Assembly: GCF_900461455.1 (NCBI RefSeq) | Contig: NZ_UGIA01000001.1 | Coordinates: 1,451,565-1,515,564 of the forward strand | DNA from: Helicobacter acinonychis | Lineage (GTDB): Bacteria > Campylobacterota > Campylobacteria > Campylobacterales > Helicobacteraceae | Direction: 5' to 3' | DNA: 64,000 nt | Part shown: positions 43,496 to 63,356 of the stretch, piece by piece | Numbering within the stretch: position 1 is the stretch's first letter | Layout: every line of letters begins with the position of its first letter | Made by a program: the position numbers and the translations under genes | The notes under the pieces: generated by a model | What the model saw: the letters and a program-made list of their open reading frames with translations, nothing else | Told to the model about the DNA's origin: nothing | The model's database searches: none

Positions 43496-44200
43496 GTGGC
43501 AAAAAAAGTATTTAAAAGATTGGAAAAACTTTTCTCCAAAATCCAAAACGATAAAGTGTATGGCGTAGAGCAAGGCGTTGGGGCAGTTAAATCTCTCGCT
43601 TCAGCGAAATTTGATGAAACCGTTGAAGTGGCGTTAAGGCTAGGGGTTGATCCAAGGCATGCTGACCAAATGGTGCGTGGTGCGGTGGTGCTTCCCCATG
43701 GGACTGGGAAAAAAGTGAGAGTAGCCGTTTTTGCAAAAGACATTAAGCAAGATGAAGCTAAGAACGCTGGGGCTGATGTTGTTGGCGGAGACGATTTGGC
43801 TGAAGAAATCAAAAATGGTCGCATTGATTTTGACATGGTGATCGCAACGCCTGATATGATGGCGGTTGTTGGTAAAGTGGGTAGGATTTTAGGTCCTAAA
43901 GGTTTGATGCCAAACCCTAAAACCGGAACCGTTACGATGGATATTGCTAAGGCGGTTACTAATGCTAAAAGCGGTCAAGTGAATTTCAAAGTGGATAAAA
44001 AGGGCAATATCCATGCCCCTATTGGGAAGGTGAGTTTTCCTGAAGAAAAAATCAAAGAAAACATGCTTGAGCTTGTGAAAACGATCAACCGCTTAAAGCC
44101 TAATAGCGCGAAAGGCAAGTATATTCGAAACGCCGCTCTTTCACTCACCATGTCGCCTTCAGTGAGTTTGGACGCACAGGAATTGATGGATATTAAATAG
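43496..44200 (+). CDS. rplA: 50S ribosomal protein L1
   Basis: L1 forms the mobile E-site stalk and often represses its own operon. GTG start, 234 residues. Conserved parts are [15 protein letters not shown] near residue 41 and [18 protein letters not shown] near 128. A ribosome binding site (AAGGATTAG) precedes it. Directly follows rplK. Confidence 0.96.
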   Translation: MAKKVFKRLEKLFSKIQNDKVYGVEQGVGAVKSLASAKFDETVEVALRLGVDPRHADQMVRGAVVLPHGTGKKVRVAVFAKDIKQDEAKNAGADVVGGDDLAEEIKNGRIDFDMVIATPDMMAVVGKVGRILGPKGLMPNPKTGTVTMDIAKAVTNAKSGQVNFKVDKKGNIHAPIGKVSFPEEKIKENMLELVKTINRLKPNSAKGKYIRNAALSLTMSPSVSLDAQELMDIK

Positions 44201-44308
44201 CTTTAAGAGTTTTTAATCTTAGGCTGAAGATCGTAAGAGCTAAAAGGCTTAAAATTTCTTTTTTAAAAAGATAATCTTGCAGAGGTCTAGTCTAGAAAGG
44301 AGGAAAAG
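44201..44308 (+). promoter_or_regulatory. rplJ leader, possible L10 autoregulatory region
   Basis: A 108-base gap between rplA and rplJ with several short inverted repeats (TTTTTAATCTT..AAGAT, AGAGCTAAAAGGCTT) and the strong ribosome binding site AAAGGAGGAAAAG. In many bacteria L10-L12 binds the rplJ leader. The structure here was not folded, so this is an expectation by position. Confidence 0.4.
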
Positions 44309-44791
44309 ATGCAAAAACAGCATAAAGTAGAGCTAGTCGTTAGCTTGAAATCGCAATTTGATGGTGCTAAAGCTCTTTTAATTTGCGATTATAAGGGTCT
44401 TAGCGTGAGCAAGTTGGAAGCTTTAAGGAATAAGGCTCGTACTCAAGGCATTAAGGTGCAAGTGATTAAAAACACGCTTGCCCATATTGCAATGAAAGAA
44501 GTGGGTTATTCTCATTTGGATTTGAAAGAAACCAATGTGTTTTTGTGGGGCGATGATCAAATCGCTCTTTCTAAGCTCGTGTTTGACTTCCAAAAAGATC
44601 ACAAAAATCACTTTGTGTTAAAAGCGGGCTTGTTTGATAAAGAAAGCGTTAGCGTAGCTCATGTGGAAGCGGTTTCAAAACTTCCAAGCAAAGAAGAGCT
44701 TATGGGAATGTTGCTTTCTGTTTGGACGGCTCCGGCACGCTATTTTGTGACCGGTTTAGACAATTTGCGTAAAGCAAAAGAAGAAAACTAA
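44309..44791 (+). CDS. rplJ: 50S ribosomal protein L10
   Basis: L10 anchors L7/L12 dimers on the stalk. 160 residues: N-terminal RNA-binding domain ([26 protein letters not shown] about 45-60) and the C-terminal helix that carries L7/L12 (L-S-V-W-T-A-P-A-R). Its strong SD suggests high output; L7/L12 follows. Confidence 0.95.
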   Translation: MQKQHKVELVVSLKSQFDGAKALLICDYKGLSVSKLEALRNKARTQGIKVQVIKNTLAHIAMKEVGYSHLDLKETNVFLWGDDQIALSKLVFDFQKDHKNHFVLKAGLFDKESVSVAHVEAVSKLPSKEELMGMLLSVWTAPARYFVTGLDNLRKAKEEN

Positions 44792-44836
44792 GAGCCCCTA
44801 TTGTGGCTTTAATTAAAAAATTTGAAGGATTGAATT

Positions 44837-45214
44837 ATGGCAATTTCAAAAGAAGAAGTGTTAGAGTATATTGGTTCATTGAGCGTTTTAGAGCTTTCTG
44901 AATTGGTTAAAATGTTTGAGGAAAAATTTGGCGTGAGTGCGACTCCAACGGTTGTAGCCGGTGCGGCTGTGGCTGGTGGTGCAGTGGCTGAGAGCGAAGA
45001 AAAAACCGATTTCAATGTGATCTTGGCTGATAGCGGTGCTGAAAAAATTAAAGTGATTAAAGTGGTTCGTGAAATTACCGGACTTGGCTTGAAAGAAGCT
45101 AAAGACGCTACTGAAAAAACCCCTCATGTGCTTAAAGAGGGCGTGAATAAAGAAGAAGCTGAAACTATCAAGAAGAAACTTGAAGAAGTAGGTGCTAAGG
45201 TTGAAATTAAGTAA
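44837..45214 (+). CDS. rplL: 50S ribosomal protein L7/L12
   Basis: A 125-residue stalk protein: the N-terminal dimerisation helices, an A/V/G-rich hinge ([13 protein letters not shown]), and the C-terminal factor-binding domain with [19 protein letters not shown]. Complete and typical. Confidence 0.96.
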   Translation: MAISKEEVLEYIGSLSVLELSELVKMFEEKFGVSATPTVVAGAAVAGGAVAESEEKTDFNVILADSGAEKIKVIKVVREITGLGLKEAKDATEKTPHVLKEGVNKEEAETIKKKLEEVGAKVEIK

Positions 45215-45222
45215 AAAAAGTT

Positions 45223-45247
45223 GAAAGGTCTTTGTGCCTTTCTTTGC
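45223..45247 (+). terminator. Attenuator-like hairpin between rplL and rpoBC
   Basis: GAAAGG / CCTTTC stem with an eight-base loop followed by TTTG. Position and strength fit the partial terminator known between rplL and rpoB in many bacteria. The gap to rpoBC is 223 bases. Confidence 0.55.
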
Positions 45248-45434
45248 CCTAGTGTGGTAGATTTTGCTCCATGATTTGGTTTGTGAGCGTGTGGTCTAAA
45301 GTGGTTGGCATTGCAGATGGGTTTTGGTATTTCTTTCATCATGGATGATTGTAAAGTTTAAAGATCCTTTTGCAATGCTTACTCAATACGATTAAATGCA
45401 TTAAGAAACTCAAAATTTTTGATAAAAGGCTTAA

Positions 45435-54110
<8,676 letters not shown>

Positions 54111-54197
54111 CAAAAAAATCGGTTAAGATTTTTAAAAGAAAAATTAGGGTAAAATGGAGAAACTTTTAATTTTAAATTTTTAGAATAAGGAAAAATA

Positions 54198-54590
54198 GTG
54201 CCTACTATCAATCAATTGATTAGAAAAGAAAGGAAGAAGGTGGTTAAAAAAACCAAATCACCTGCATTAGTGGAATGCCCTCAAAGGAGAGGGGTTTGTA
54301 CTAGGGTTTATACAACTACCCCTAAAAAGCCTAACTCGGCGTTAAGAAAGGTTGCTAAAGTTCGTTTGACCAGTAAATTTGAAGTGATTAGTTATATTCC
54401 TGGTGAAGGGCATAACTTGCAAGAGCACTCCATTGTGTTAGTGCGTGGGGGCAGGGTTAAGGATTTACCTGGTGTGAAGTACCATATTGTTCGTGGTGCT
54501 TTAGACACTGCAGGGGTGAATAAAAGAACGGTTTCACGCTCTAAATATGGGACTAAAAAAGCTAAAGCAACCGACAATAAGAAAAAGTAA
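54198..54590 (+). CDS. rpsL: 30S ribosomal protein S12
   Basis: S12 sits in the decoding centre. GTG start ([11 protein letters not shown]), 130 residues. The streptomycin-related lysines are wild type: Lys43 in T-P-K-K-P-N-S and the lysine in R-V-K-D-L-P-G-V. The C-terminus [11 protein letters not shown] is basic. First gene of the str operon half, following rpoBC by 87 bases. Confidence 0.96.
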
Positions 54591-54599
54591 AGGGAATAA

Positions 54600-55070
<471 letters not shown>

Positions 55071-55081
55071 TTGGAGTTAGA

Positions 55082-57160
55082 ATGGCTAGAAAAACCCCAT
55101 TAAATAGGATCAGAAATATCGGTATCGCCGCTCACATTGATGCTGGGAAAACTACCACTTCTGAAAGGATTTTGTTCTATACAGGCGTGAGCCATAAGAT
55201 TGGCGAAGTGCATGATGGCGCGGCGACAATGGATTGGATGGAGCAAGAAAAAGAAAGAGGGATCACCATCACTTCTGCGGCAACGACTTGCTTTTGGAAG
55301 GATCACCAAATCAATTTGATTGACACTCCAGGGCATGTGGATTTTACCATTGAAGTGGAACGATCCATGCGCGTGCTAGATGGTGCGGTTTCGGTGTTTT
55401 GCTCGGTGGGGGGCGTGCAGCCTCAAAGTGAGACTGTGTGGCGTCAAGCCAATAAATACGGCGTGCCTAGGATTGTTTTTGTCAATAAAATGGATAGGAT
55501 TGGGGCGAATTTTTACAATGTAGAAAACCAGATCAAACAACGCTTGAAAGCTAATCCTGTGCCTATCAATATCCCCATTGGGGCTGAAGACACTTTTATT
55601 GGCGTGATTGATTTAGTCCAAATGAAAGCGATCGTTTGGAATAATGAAACCATGGGAGCCAAATACGATGTAGAAGAAATCCCTAGCGATTTATTAGAAA
55701 GGGCTAAAGAATACCGAGAAAAGCTTGTAGAAGCTATAGCTGAGCAAGATGAAGCCTTGATGGAAAAGTATTTGGGCGGTGAAGAATTGAGCGTTGAAGA
55801 AATTAAAAAAGGCATTAAAATAGGGTGTTTGAACATGAGTCTTGTCCCTATGCTTTGTGGCTCTTCTTTTAAAAACAAAGGCGTGCAGACTTTATTAGAT
55901 GCAGTGATTGATTACTTGCCAGCGCCTACAGAGGTGGTGGATATTAAGGGGATTGATCCAAAAACTGAAGAAGAAGTTTTTGTTAAATCTAGTGATGATG
56001 GCGAATTTGCCGGCTTGGCGTTTAAAATCATGACGGATCCTTTTGTGGGCCAACTCACTTTTGTGCGCGTGTATCGTGGCAAGCTAGAGTCCGGTAGCTA
56101 TGTGTATAACTCCACCAAAGACAAAAAAGAGCGCGTGGGAAGACTTCTTAAAATGCACTCTAACAAGAGAGAAGACATTAAAGAAGTTTATGCGGGCGAG
56201 ATTTGTGCGTTTGTGGGTTTAAAAGACACGCTAACTGGGGATACGCTTTGCGATGAGAAAAATGCGGTCGTTTTGGAGAGAATGGAATTCCCTGAGCCGG
56301 TCATTCATATCGCCGTAGAGCCTAAAACTAAAGCAGACCAGGAAAAAATGGGCGTAGCGTTAGGCAAGCTTGCTGAAGAAGATCCAAGCTTTAGGGTGAT
56401 GACTCAAGAAGAAACCGGACAAACTCTCATTGGTGGTATGGGTGAATTGCACCTGGAAATCATCGTGGATAGGCTAAAAAGAGAGTTTAAGGTGGAAGCT
56501 GAAATCGGTCAGCCGCAAGTTGCCTTTAGAGAGACTATCCGATCAAGCGTGAGCAAAGAGCATAAATACGCCAAACAAAGCGGTGGTCGTGGGCAATATG
56601 GGCATGTGTTTATCAAGCTTGAGCCTAAAGAGCCGGGCAGTGGGTATGAATTTGTGAATGAAATTTCTGGCGGTGTGATCCCTAAAGAATATATCCCTGC
56701 GGTGGATAAGGGTATCCAAGAAGCGATGCAAAATGGCGTTTTGGCAGGCTATCCGGTGGTGGATTTTAAAGTTACCCTTTATGATGGGAGCTATCATGAT
56801 GTGGATTCTTCAGAAATGGCGTTTAAAATCGCAGGTTCTATGGCGTTTAAAGAAGCGAGTCGTGCGGCCAATCCCGTTTTACTAGAGCCTATGATGAAAG
56901 TGGAAGTGGAAGTCCCTGAAGAATACATGGGCGATGTGATTGGCGATCTCAATAGAAGAAGGGGGCAAATCAATTCTATGGACGACCGATTAGGATTGAA
57001 AATCGTGAATGCTTTTGTGCCGTTAGTGGAAATGTTTGGTTATTCTACGGATTTGCGTTCAGCCACTCAAGGGCGTGGGACTTACTCTATGGAGTTTGAC
57101 CATTATGGCGAAGTGCCTAGCAATATCGCTAAGGAAATTGTAGAAAAACGCAAAGGCTAG
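55082..57160 (+). CDS. fusA: Elongation factor G
   Basis: EF-G drives translocation. The ATG at 55082 ([25 protein letters not shown]) is preferred over an upstream start at 55064 that would overlap rpsG; it gives 692 residues. GTPase motifs: [24 protein letters not shown] and N-K-M-D. Domains II to V follow, with G-G-R-G-Q-Y-G-H in domain IV. Unlike enterobacteria, tuf is not adjacent but 14 kb upstream. Confidence 0.97.
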   Translation: MARKTPLNRIRNIGIAAHIDAGKTTTSERILFYTGVSHKIGEVHDGAATMDWMEQEKERGITITSAATTCFWKDHQINLIDTPGHVDFTIEVERSMRVLDGAVSVFCSVGGVQPQSETVWRQANKYGVPRIVFVNKMDRIGANFYNVENQIKQRLKANPVPINIPIGAEDTFIGVIDLVQMKAIVWNNETMGAKYDVEEIPSDLLERAKEYREKLVEAIAEQDEALMEKYLGGEELSVEEIKKGIKIGCLNMSLVPMLCGSSFKNKGVQTLLDAVIDYLPAPTEVVDIKGIDPKTEEEVFVKSSDDGEFAGLAFKIMTDPFVGQLTFVRVYRGKLESGSYVYNSTKDKKERVGRLLKMHSNKREDIKEVYAGEICAFVGLKDTLTGDTLCDEKNAVVLERMEFPEPVIHIAVEPKTKADQEKMGVALGKLAEEDPSFRVMTQEETGQTLIGGMGELHLEIIVDRLKREFKVEAEIGQPQVAFRETIRSSVSKEHKYAKQSGGRGQYGHVFIKLEPKEPGSGYEFVNEISGGVIPKEYIPAVDKGIQEAMQNGVLAGYPVVDFKVTLYDGSYHDVDSSEMAFKIAGSMAFKEASRAANPVLLEPMMKVEVEVPEEYMGDVIGDLNRRRGQINSMDDRLGLKIVNAFVPLVEMFGYSTDLRSATQGRGTYSMEFDHYGEVPSNIAKEIVEKRKG

Positions 57161-57169
57161 TTTTATTAT

Positions 57170-57192
57170 AACACTCTCTTGAAAAGGGTGTT
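57170..57192 (+). terminator. Hairpin after fusA
   Basis: Eight-base stem AACACTCT / AGGGTGTT with one G-U and a seven-base loop. No long T run follows, so it may be a partial terminator or mRNA-stabilising end. Confidence 0.45.
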
Positions 57193-57500
57193 GCACTATT
57201 TAAAACTTCTCCTTTGAATTTAAAAAGACTTTTTATGGGTTATCCCTTAATGAGTCTTTCTTCATTTTAATTTGCTATAAAATTTCTTTTTGGCTTTGTT
57301 CTCATCAAGTAGGGGTAACTGAGACTTTTTTAAACTTTTTAAAAATGGGTTTTTTGGTTTGATCGTTTAGATTTTATTTTATGGTGAAATTCATTTTCTT
57401 AAGGGGGTGGGGGGTGTTTTTGCGACAATGCCCTTAAAAACCTCCCTAGATCATAGACTGCCTTACAAGAAATTTCACTTGGCTAACGACAAAATTTTTT

Positions 57501-57526
57501 GCGTTTAAGCTTAAAAAACGCTTTTT
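57501..57526 (+). terminator. Rho-independent-type terminator in the fusA-AKR gap
   Basis: GCGTTT / AAACGC stem, nine-base loop, then TTTTT. On the minus strand the stem is also followed by T's (AAAATTTTTT side), so it could serve both strands. Confidence 0.55.
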
Positions 57527-57655
57527 GGCATTTTTCAAACAAAGCCCTATTAAAATGCCTTAAAAAGTTTGTTAGGGAGAAAACACACTGACAAACAGAA
57601 AATAACGCTTCAATCTTTTTTAAAAGATCCAACGCAATATAAATATCCATTATTC

Positions 57656-58647
<992 letters not shown>

Positions 58648-58842
58648 ACAAATTCCTTAATTTCATATTGGGTTTTCAATATAACCACAATCCCAATTTT
58701 TGTCAAACTTTCTAAACTCAGAGATAATCTATCAAGTTTTGCACATTGTGGATTTTGTGGGTTTTTTGTAGATTTTTAAGACAGAAAAACCACCAAACTC
58801 GTCAAAAATTTGATTGGTTTCTATTCATTTACTTTTGAAAAA

Positions 58843-58848
58843 TATAAT
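58843..58848 (+). promoter_or_regulatory. -10 box of the repeat-protein gene
   Basis: TATAAT in AAAATATAATTCG; a leader of about 33 nt with the strong ribosome binding site GAGAAGGAG before the ATG at 58888. Confidence 0.65.
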
Positions 58849-58887
58849 TCGTTCGCTTTTTAAATTTACATGAGAAGGAGTTTTCGT

Positions 58888-59268
58888 ATGAAAAAGCAAA
58901 TCTTGACAGGCGTTTTGTTATCAGTTTTAGCGGTGAGTTCTGCATACGCTCACAAAGGCAAAGAAGACACTAAAAAACCTGGGTTAAGCTCTCAATTAGT
59001 GGCTCACAAAGGCAAAGAAGACACTAAAAAACCTGAGTTAAGCTCTCAATTAGTGGCTCACAAAGGCAAAGAAGACACTAAAAAACCTGAGTTAAGCTCT
59101 CAATTAGTGGCTCACAAAGGCAAAGAAGACACTAAAAAACCTGAGTTAAGCTCTCAATTAGTGGCTCACAAAGGCAAAGAAGACACTAAAAAACCTGAGT
59201 TAAGCTCTCAATTAGTGGCTCACAAAGGCAAAGAAGACACTAAAAAACCCAAAAAATCAGTAGCTTAA
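58888..59268 (+). CDS. Secreted tandem-repeat protein
   Basis: A 126-residue protein starting at the ATG at 58888, nine bases after GAAGGAG; an earlier in-frame start at 58870 lies upstream of that ribosome binding site. A signal peptide (M-K-K-Q-I-L-T-G-V-L-L-S-V-L-A-V-S-S-A-Y-A) is followed by five full and one partial copy of an 18-residue repeat H-K-G-K-E-D-T-K-K-P-E-L-S-S-Q-L-V-A, ending K-K-P-K-K-S-V-A. It is highly charged and lacks cysteine and any fold motif, so it is probably disordered in the periplasm or exported. In H. pylori the gene at this place (beside waaF) is annotated, as I recall, as a secreted protein involved in flagellar motility; the sequence itself does not show this. 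Confidence 0.75.
   Translation: MKKQILTGVLLSVLAVSSAYAHKGKEDTKKPGLSSQLVAHKGKEDTKKPELSSQLVAHKGKEDTKKPELSSQLVAHKGKEDTKKPELSSQLVAHKGKEDTKKPELSSQLVAHKGKEDTKKPKKSVA
58948..59249 (+). repeat. 54-bp tandem repeat array, five full copies plus a partial sixth
   Basis: Units start at 58948, 59002, 59056, 59110, 59164 and 59218 (partial, 32 bases). Copies two to five are identical; the first differs by GGG for GAG (Gly for Glu). In frame, so copy number change keeps the ORF open. Confidence 0.95.
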
Positions 59269-59287
59269 GGGCTTTAAATCTAAGGGG

Positions 59288-59310
59288 AGCGTTTAAAAAA
59301 CGCTTTCTTT
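59288..59310 (+). terminator. Terminator after the repeat-protein gene
   Basis: AGCGTTT / AAACGCT, 7-bp stem with a three-base loop, followed by TTCTTT. Confidence 0.7.
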
Positions 59311-59413
59311 AAACCCACTTTATCAATTCTATCAATTTTTACTACTTTTTAAATTTTTCGTATACAGATTTTTTAATTTTTGTTCGATATAGTTGTGTTT
59401 CTAAAAAAGGCGT

Positions 59414-60466
59414 TTAACTTTCTTGTAAAAGAGTAGAGGCGGCTTGAATAACTTCAAGGGGCGTGATGGATTTCATGCACAAATGGTTTCTTCCATTCTT
59501 TAAGGGGCAGACTCGTTTTTTGCAAGGCGAACAGCTTAAATGATGGTTTAATACAATGGCTTTTTGGGCTTTATAGGGGCTAGTCTCTTTTTCATTAGTG
59601 GGGCCAAAAAGAGCGATTAAGGGGGTTTGTGTGCCAGTAGCCACATGCATAGGACCGCTATCATTAGTGATGAATAAATCTAAAGTAGCGATGCGCTCTA
59701 TTAATTCTTCAATGCTGGTTTTCCCACACAGATTATAAGCGTTATGAAATAATAAGGGGTTTTTCAACAAGCCTTTAATGGACTTTAAAATTTCTTCAGA
59801 AACGATAGCATCTTCTTTAGCCCCAAAAAAATAAATTTCATACCCTTTTTCTAACAAAATAGCAGCGACTTCAGCGTAATAAGAAGCTAACCACCTTTTA
59901 GCGCTCCCATAGCTTGCACTAGGGTTGAAGCCGATTTTTTTAGGGGTGTTTGGGGTGTGAGTGGGAAGGTTAAAGGCTAGTTTTAAGGGTAAAACGCTTT
60001 TTTTATCTAATTCTTTTTTTAAAAATTGTGAAAACAAAAAGCAATATTTTTCCACTTGATGATACTCTTTGGGGGCAACAGTTATTGCATGGCTAAGGAA
60101 AAAAGAACGAAAAAATTGGGCAAAACCGATGCGAATAGGCGTTTTTGTCGCATAGAGCAAAAAAGCGGAATAAAAATGGTTGTTTAAAGCGATGGCCATA
60201 TCGCAACGCCCTATTTTTTGAGCGAGTTTGTAGGTGGCTGATAACCTAAAAAAGGATTTTTTGGTGTCGTCTATGAAAACGGCTTCTATTTGCTCATCTT
60301 TTTTGAAAAGTTCGCAAGTGATTTTTGGACCCACTAAGATAAAATGCGCGTTAGGGTAGTGGTTTTTAAGGGTGTAAAAAAGCGAGCTTGCCATCACCCC
60401 ATCGCCCAGCCAATTAGGCAAACGCAATAAAATGCGCATGCGTTTGGGTGCACTTACGCTCATCAA
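59414..60466 (-). CDS. waaF: ADP-heptose:LPS heptosyltransferase II
   Basis: A 350-residue GT-B enzyme adding the second heptose to the LPS inner core at the cytosolic face. Family motifs: R-L-P-N-W-L-G-D-G-V-M-A (about 14-25), G-F-N-P-S-A-S-Y-G-S-A-K-R-W near 186, and the ADP-heptose site F-I-T-N-D-S-G-P-M-H-V-A-T-G-T-Q-T-P-L-I-A-L-F-G-P-T near 269. The C-terminus has C-S-P-C-K-K-R-V-C-P. ATG codons at residues 1 and 2 are both possible. Divergent from hisS with about 58 bases between. Confidence 0.92.
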   Translation of the reverse strand: MMSVSAPKRMRILLRLPNWLGDGVMASSLFYTLKNHYPNAHFILVGPKITCELFKKDEQIEAVFIDDTKKSFFRLSATYKLAQKIGRCDMAIALNNHFYSAFLLYATKTPIRIGFAQFFRSFFLSHAITVAPKEYHQVEKYCFLFSQFLKKELDKKSVLPLKLAFNLPTHTPNTPKKIGFNPSASYGSAKRWLASYYAEVAAILLEKGYEIYFFGAKEDAIVSEEILKSIKGLLKNPLLFHNAYNLCGKTSIEELIERIATLDLFITNDSGPMHVATGTQTPLIALFGPTNEKETSPYKAQKAIVLNHHLSCSPCKKRVCPLKNGRNHLCMKSITPLEVIQAASTLLQES

Positions 60467-60524
60467 TAGCCCTTTTTTAAAGATTTTAAGCTAAAATTTT
60501 AACATACAAATACAAGGAAATGGA

Positions 60525-61853
60525 ATGATTACCCCTAAAGTGTTGAGTGGGTTTAAAGACCGCTTGCCTAAAGATGCGATACAAAAGGCTCAGTTGCTTT
60601 CTAAAGTTTCAGTTGTTTTTCAAAGTTTTGGTTTTGTGCCGATTGAAACCCCTCATTTGGAATACGCTGAAACGCTATTACCTGATGCGAGTAGCGATAT
60701 TCAAAAAGAGATTTATCGCTTTAAAGATCATGGGGGTAGGGATGTGGCTTTAAGGTTTGATTTGACCGTGCCATTAGCGCGCTTTGTCTCTTTGTACCAT
60801 CAAACGTTAGGAATGCCCTTTAAACGCTACGCCATAGGCAATGTCTTTAGGGGTGAGAGGGCACAAAAAGGGCGTTATAGAGAATTCACGCAATGCGATT
60901 TTGATTTTATAGGGAGCGAGAGTTTGGTGTGCGATGCTGAGATCATCCAAGTGGTTATCGCTTCCTTAAAAGCTTTGGATTTAGAAGATTTTTGCGTCTC
61001 TATCAATCACAGGAAAATTTTGAATGGGATATGCGAATATTTTGGCATTTCTCAAGTGACTGGAGTGTTGCGCATTGTGGATAAATTAGAAAAGATTGGC
61101 TTAAATGGGGTTGAAGAAGAATTAAAAAAAGAGTGCGATTTAAATCCAAACACCATTAAAGGGCTTTTAGAAATGGTTCAAATCAAGCAAGACGATTTAA
61201 GCCATGCGGAATTTTTTGAAAAAATTGCTTATTTGAAAGACTGTAATGAAAATCTAAAAAAGGGCATACAGGATTTAGAAAAACTATACCAATTGCTAGG
61301 GGATTTACAAATTTCTCAAAACCTGTATAAGATTGATTTTTCTATCGCTAGGGGCTTAGGGTATTATACAGGGATTGTGTATGAAACCACGCTTAATGAC
61401 ATGAAGTCTTTAGGGAGCGTGTGTTCAGGGGGTCGTTATGATCATTTGACTAAAAATTTTTCTAAAGAAGATTTGCAAGGGGTGGGGGCTTCTATTGGGA
61501 TTGATAGATTGATTGTGGCTTTAAGTGGAATGCAATTATTAGATGAGCGTTCCACACAAGCTAAAGTGCTAATCGCTTGCATGAATGAAGAATATTTTTC
61601 TTATGCCAAACCGCTTGGCGGAGTCTTTAAGACAAAGCGTATTTTTAGCGAAGTCTATCCAGAAGCCCAAAAAATCAAAAAACCCTTTTCTTATGCTAAC
61701 CATAAGGGGCATGAGTTTGTGGCCATCATTGGCGAAGAAGAATTTAAAAGCGAAACTTTAAGCTTAAAAAACATGCATTCAGGCATGCAACTGAATTGTT
61801 TGAGCTTTTTAAAAGCCCTTGAAATCATTGGAGAAAACGATGAAGACTTATAA
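60525..61853 (+). CDS. hisS: Histidyl-tRNA synthetase
   Basis: A class II synthetase of 442 residues. Motif 2 is [20 protein letters not shown] region (about 105-125). The histidine-binding motif A-R-G-L-G-Y-Y-T-G is near 280-288, and motif 3 [12 protein letters not shown] near 324. Preceded by AAGGAAATGGA. The C-terminal anticodon domain is shortened compared with E. coli but typical for Helicobacter. Its stop overlaps the asd ATG by 14 bases. Confidence 0.94.
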   Translation: MITPKVLSGFKDRLPKDAIQKAQLLSKVSVVFQSFGFVPIETPHLEYAETLLPDASSDIQKEIYRFKDHGGRDVALRFDLTVPLARFVSLYHQTLGMPFKRYAIGNVFRGERAQKGRYREFTQCDFDFIGSESLVCDAEIIQVVIASLKALDLEDFCVSINHRKILNGICEYFGISQVTGVLRIVDKLEKIGLNGVEEELKKECDLNPNTIKGLLEMVQIKQDDLSHAEFFEKIAYLKDCNENLKKGIQDLEKLYQLLGDLQISQNLYKIDFSIARGLGYYTGIVYETTLNDMKSLGSVCSGGRYDHLTKNFSKEDLQGVGASIGIDRLIVALSGMQLLDERSTQAKVLIACMNEEYFSYAKPLGGVFKTKRIFSEVYPEAQKIKKPFSYANHKGHEFVAIIGEEEFKSETLSLKNMHSGMQLNCLSFLKALEIIGENDEDL

Positions 61854-62877
61854 TATCGCCATTGTTGGAGCTAGTGGGGCGTAGGGCAAGAGTTAATTAA
61901 GGGTTTAGAAAATTCTTCTTTCCCTATTAAAAGTTTGTCCCGCTCGCTAGCGTTAGAAGTGCCGGTAAAAAGATCAAAGCGTTCAATAAAGATTATGAAA
62001 TTTTAGAAACATGCATGAGGTTTTTGAAAAAGAAAAGATAGACATCGCCTTTTTTAGCGCTGGGGGGAGCGTGAGCGAAGAGTTTGCCACAAGTGCTTCA
62101 AAAACTTCTTTAGTGATCGATAACACGAGTTTTTTTAGGTTGGATAAAAAAGTGCCTTTAGTCGTGCCTGAAATCAACGCCAAAGAAATTTTTAACGCTC
62201 CCTTAAATATCATCGCTAACCCCAATTGCTCTACCATTCAAATGACGCAAATCTTAAACCCCTTGCACCTTCATTTTAAGATAAAAAGCGTGGTGGTTAG
62301 CACTTATCAAGCCGTAAGTGGGGCAGGGAATAAGGGGATAGAGAGCTTGAAAAGAGAGCTAAAAACCGCTTTAGAATGTTTAGAAAAAGACCCCACTATC
62401 GATCTAAACCAAGTCTTGCAAGCGGAGGCTTTCGCTTATCCAATTGCTTTTAATGCGATCGCTCATATTGATGCTTTTAAGGAGAATGGCTACACTAAAG
62501 AAGAGCTAAAAATGGTGCACGAAACCCATAAGATCATGGGCGTGGATTTCCCTATCAGCGCGACTTGCGTGCGCGTGCCGGTATTAAGGAGTCATAGCGA
62601 GAGTTTGAGTATCACTTTTGAAAAAGAATTTGATCTTAAAGAAGTCTATGAAGTGCTAAAAAATGCCCCTAGCGTGGTTGTTTGCGATGACCCTAGCCAT
62701 AATCTTTACCCCACGCCTTTAAAAGCGAGTAACACTGATACCACCTTTATAGGGCGCTTGAGAAAGGATTTGTTTGACAAGAAAACTTTGCACGGCTTTT
62801 GTGTGGCAGATCAACTAAGAGTGGGGGCAGCCACCAATGCACTCAAAATCGCTTTGCATTACATTAAAAACGCTTGA
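61840..62877 (+). pseudogene. asd: Aspartate-semialdehyde dehydrogenase gene with three frameshifts near the start
   Basis: Asd reduces aspartyl phosphate to the semialdehyde for lysine, diaminopimelate, threonine and methionine. The ATG at 61840 begins the correct N-terminus [14 protein letters not shown], then hits TAG at 61882 where G-G-T (one more G) would give V-G-Q-E. Two more one-base losses follow near 61938 (T3 for T4 in A-A-A-A-G-T-T-T-G) and near 62010 (E-T-x-H-E-V). From 62011 on the frame is intact, with active-site Cys in I-A-N-P-N-C-S-T and A-T-C-V-R-V-P-V. Three losses sum to one codon, so the remaining 1038 bases are in phase end to end. Without the NADP site a protein starting at 62011 should be inactive. 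Confidence 0.8.
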
Positions 62878-62883
62878 TAGGCT

Positions 62884-63270
62884 TTATTGAGAAAATTTGT
62901 GGTAATACTCGCCCTTGTCCGTGATGATTTTAATTTCTAGCAATTGATTAGGCTTGCAATTCAGGCGATAAAAAATCTGTTGCGAATATTTTAATTCATG
63001 GTTAAAAAGCTTTTCTTTTTTAAACTTCTTGCTCAATTTTGGCTCCACTTTTTTAGTCGCTTCGCATGAATTTCCTCTATTGACAATGAGATTTTTAATC
63101 ACAACCGGTTCATCATTCATAGAAGTGATGCTTAAAAGACTAGAATCCGTCATTTTCCCTACCAATTTCCCCCCAGTCGCGCGATAATCCAACTTAAAAT
63201 CCAAATCCTTCGCCCCCAAATAAACACCGCTTATAGCCAGCAAGCTCAAACACATTTTTTTAAACATCAA
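62884..63270 (-). CDS. Small secreted/periplasmic protein, unknown function
   Basis: A 128-residue product with an N-terminal signal sequence (F-K-K-M-C-L-S-L-L-A-I-S-G-V-Y-L-G-A). The mature part is basic with two cysteines (N-R-G-N-S-C-E and L-N-C-K-P-N-Q), probably a disulfide. The segment V-V-I-K-N-L-I-V-N-R-G-N-S-C resembles the I-T-I-Q-G-V-K-L-N-R-G-N-C of the broken lipoprotein near 1812-2291, so the two may share a small beta-sandwich domain family of Helicobacter. Convergent with asd. Function not recognised. The start may be Met1 or Met2. Confidence 0.65.
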   Translation of the reverse strand: MMFKKMCLSLLAISGVYLGAKDLDFKLDYRATGGKLVGKMTDSSLLSITSMNDEPVVIKNLIVNRGNSCEATKKVEPKLSKKFKKEKLFNHELKYSQQIFYRLNCKPNQLLEIKIITDKGEYYHKFSQ

Positions 63271-63356
63271 AATCCTTTCGCTAGTAATATTTGTGGGGTA
63301 TTATAATCAAATTTTATTATCCTTTTTTGATCGTTTGAGTCGTTGCGTTTTTTCTT

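Larger units (their letters stand above)
57161..57655. other. 495-bp intergenic region after fusA
   Basis: No convincing gene. A hairpin AACACTCT/AGGGTGTT (57170-57192) follows the fusA stop. A plus-strand TATAAA near 57275 and a terminator at 57501-57526 could bracket a short RNA of about 240 nt. An 18-codon ORF (ATG at 57381) has no ribosome binding site. The remainder is A/T-rich. Confidence 0.5.

Noticed and set aside
57381..57437. 18-codon ORF as a small toxin peptide
   Set aside because: No ribosome binding site and too short; no antisense promoter seen.
58948..59249. CRISPR array
   Set aside because: Repeats are directly adjacent 54-bp units inside an ORF with no unique spacers; there are no cas genes.
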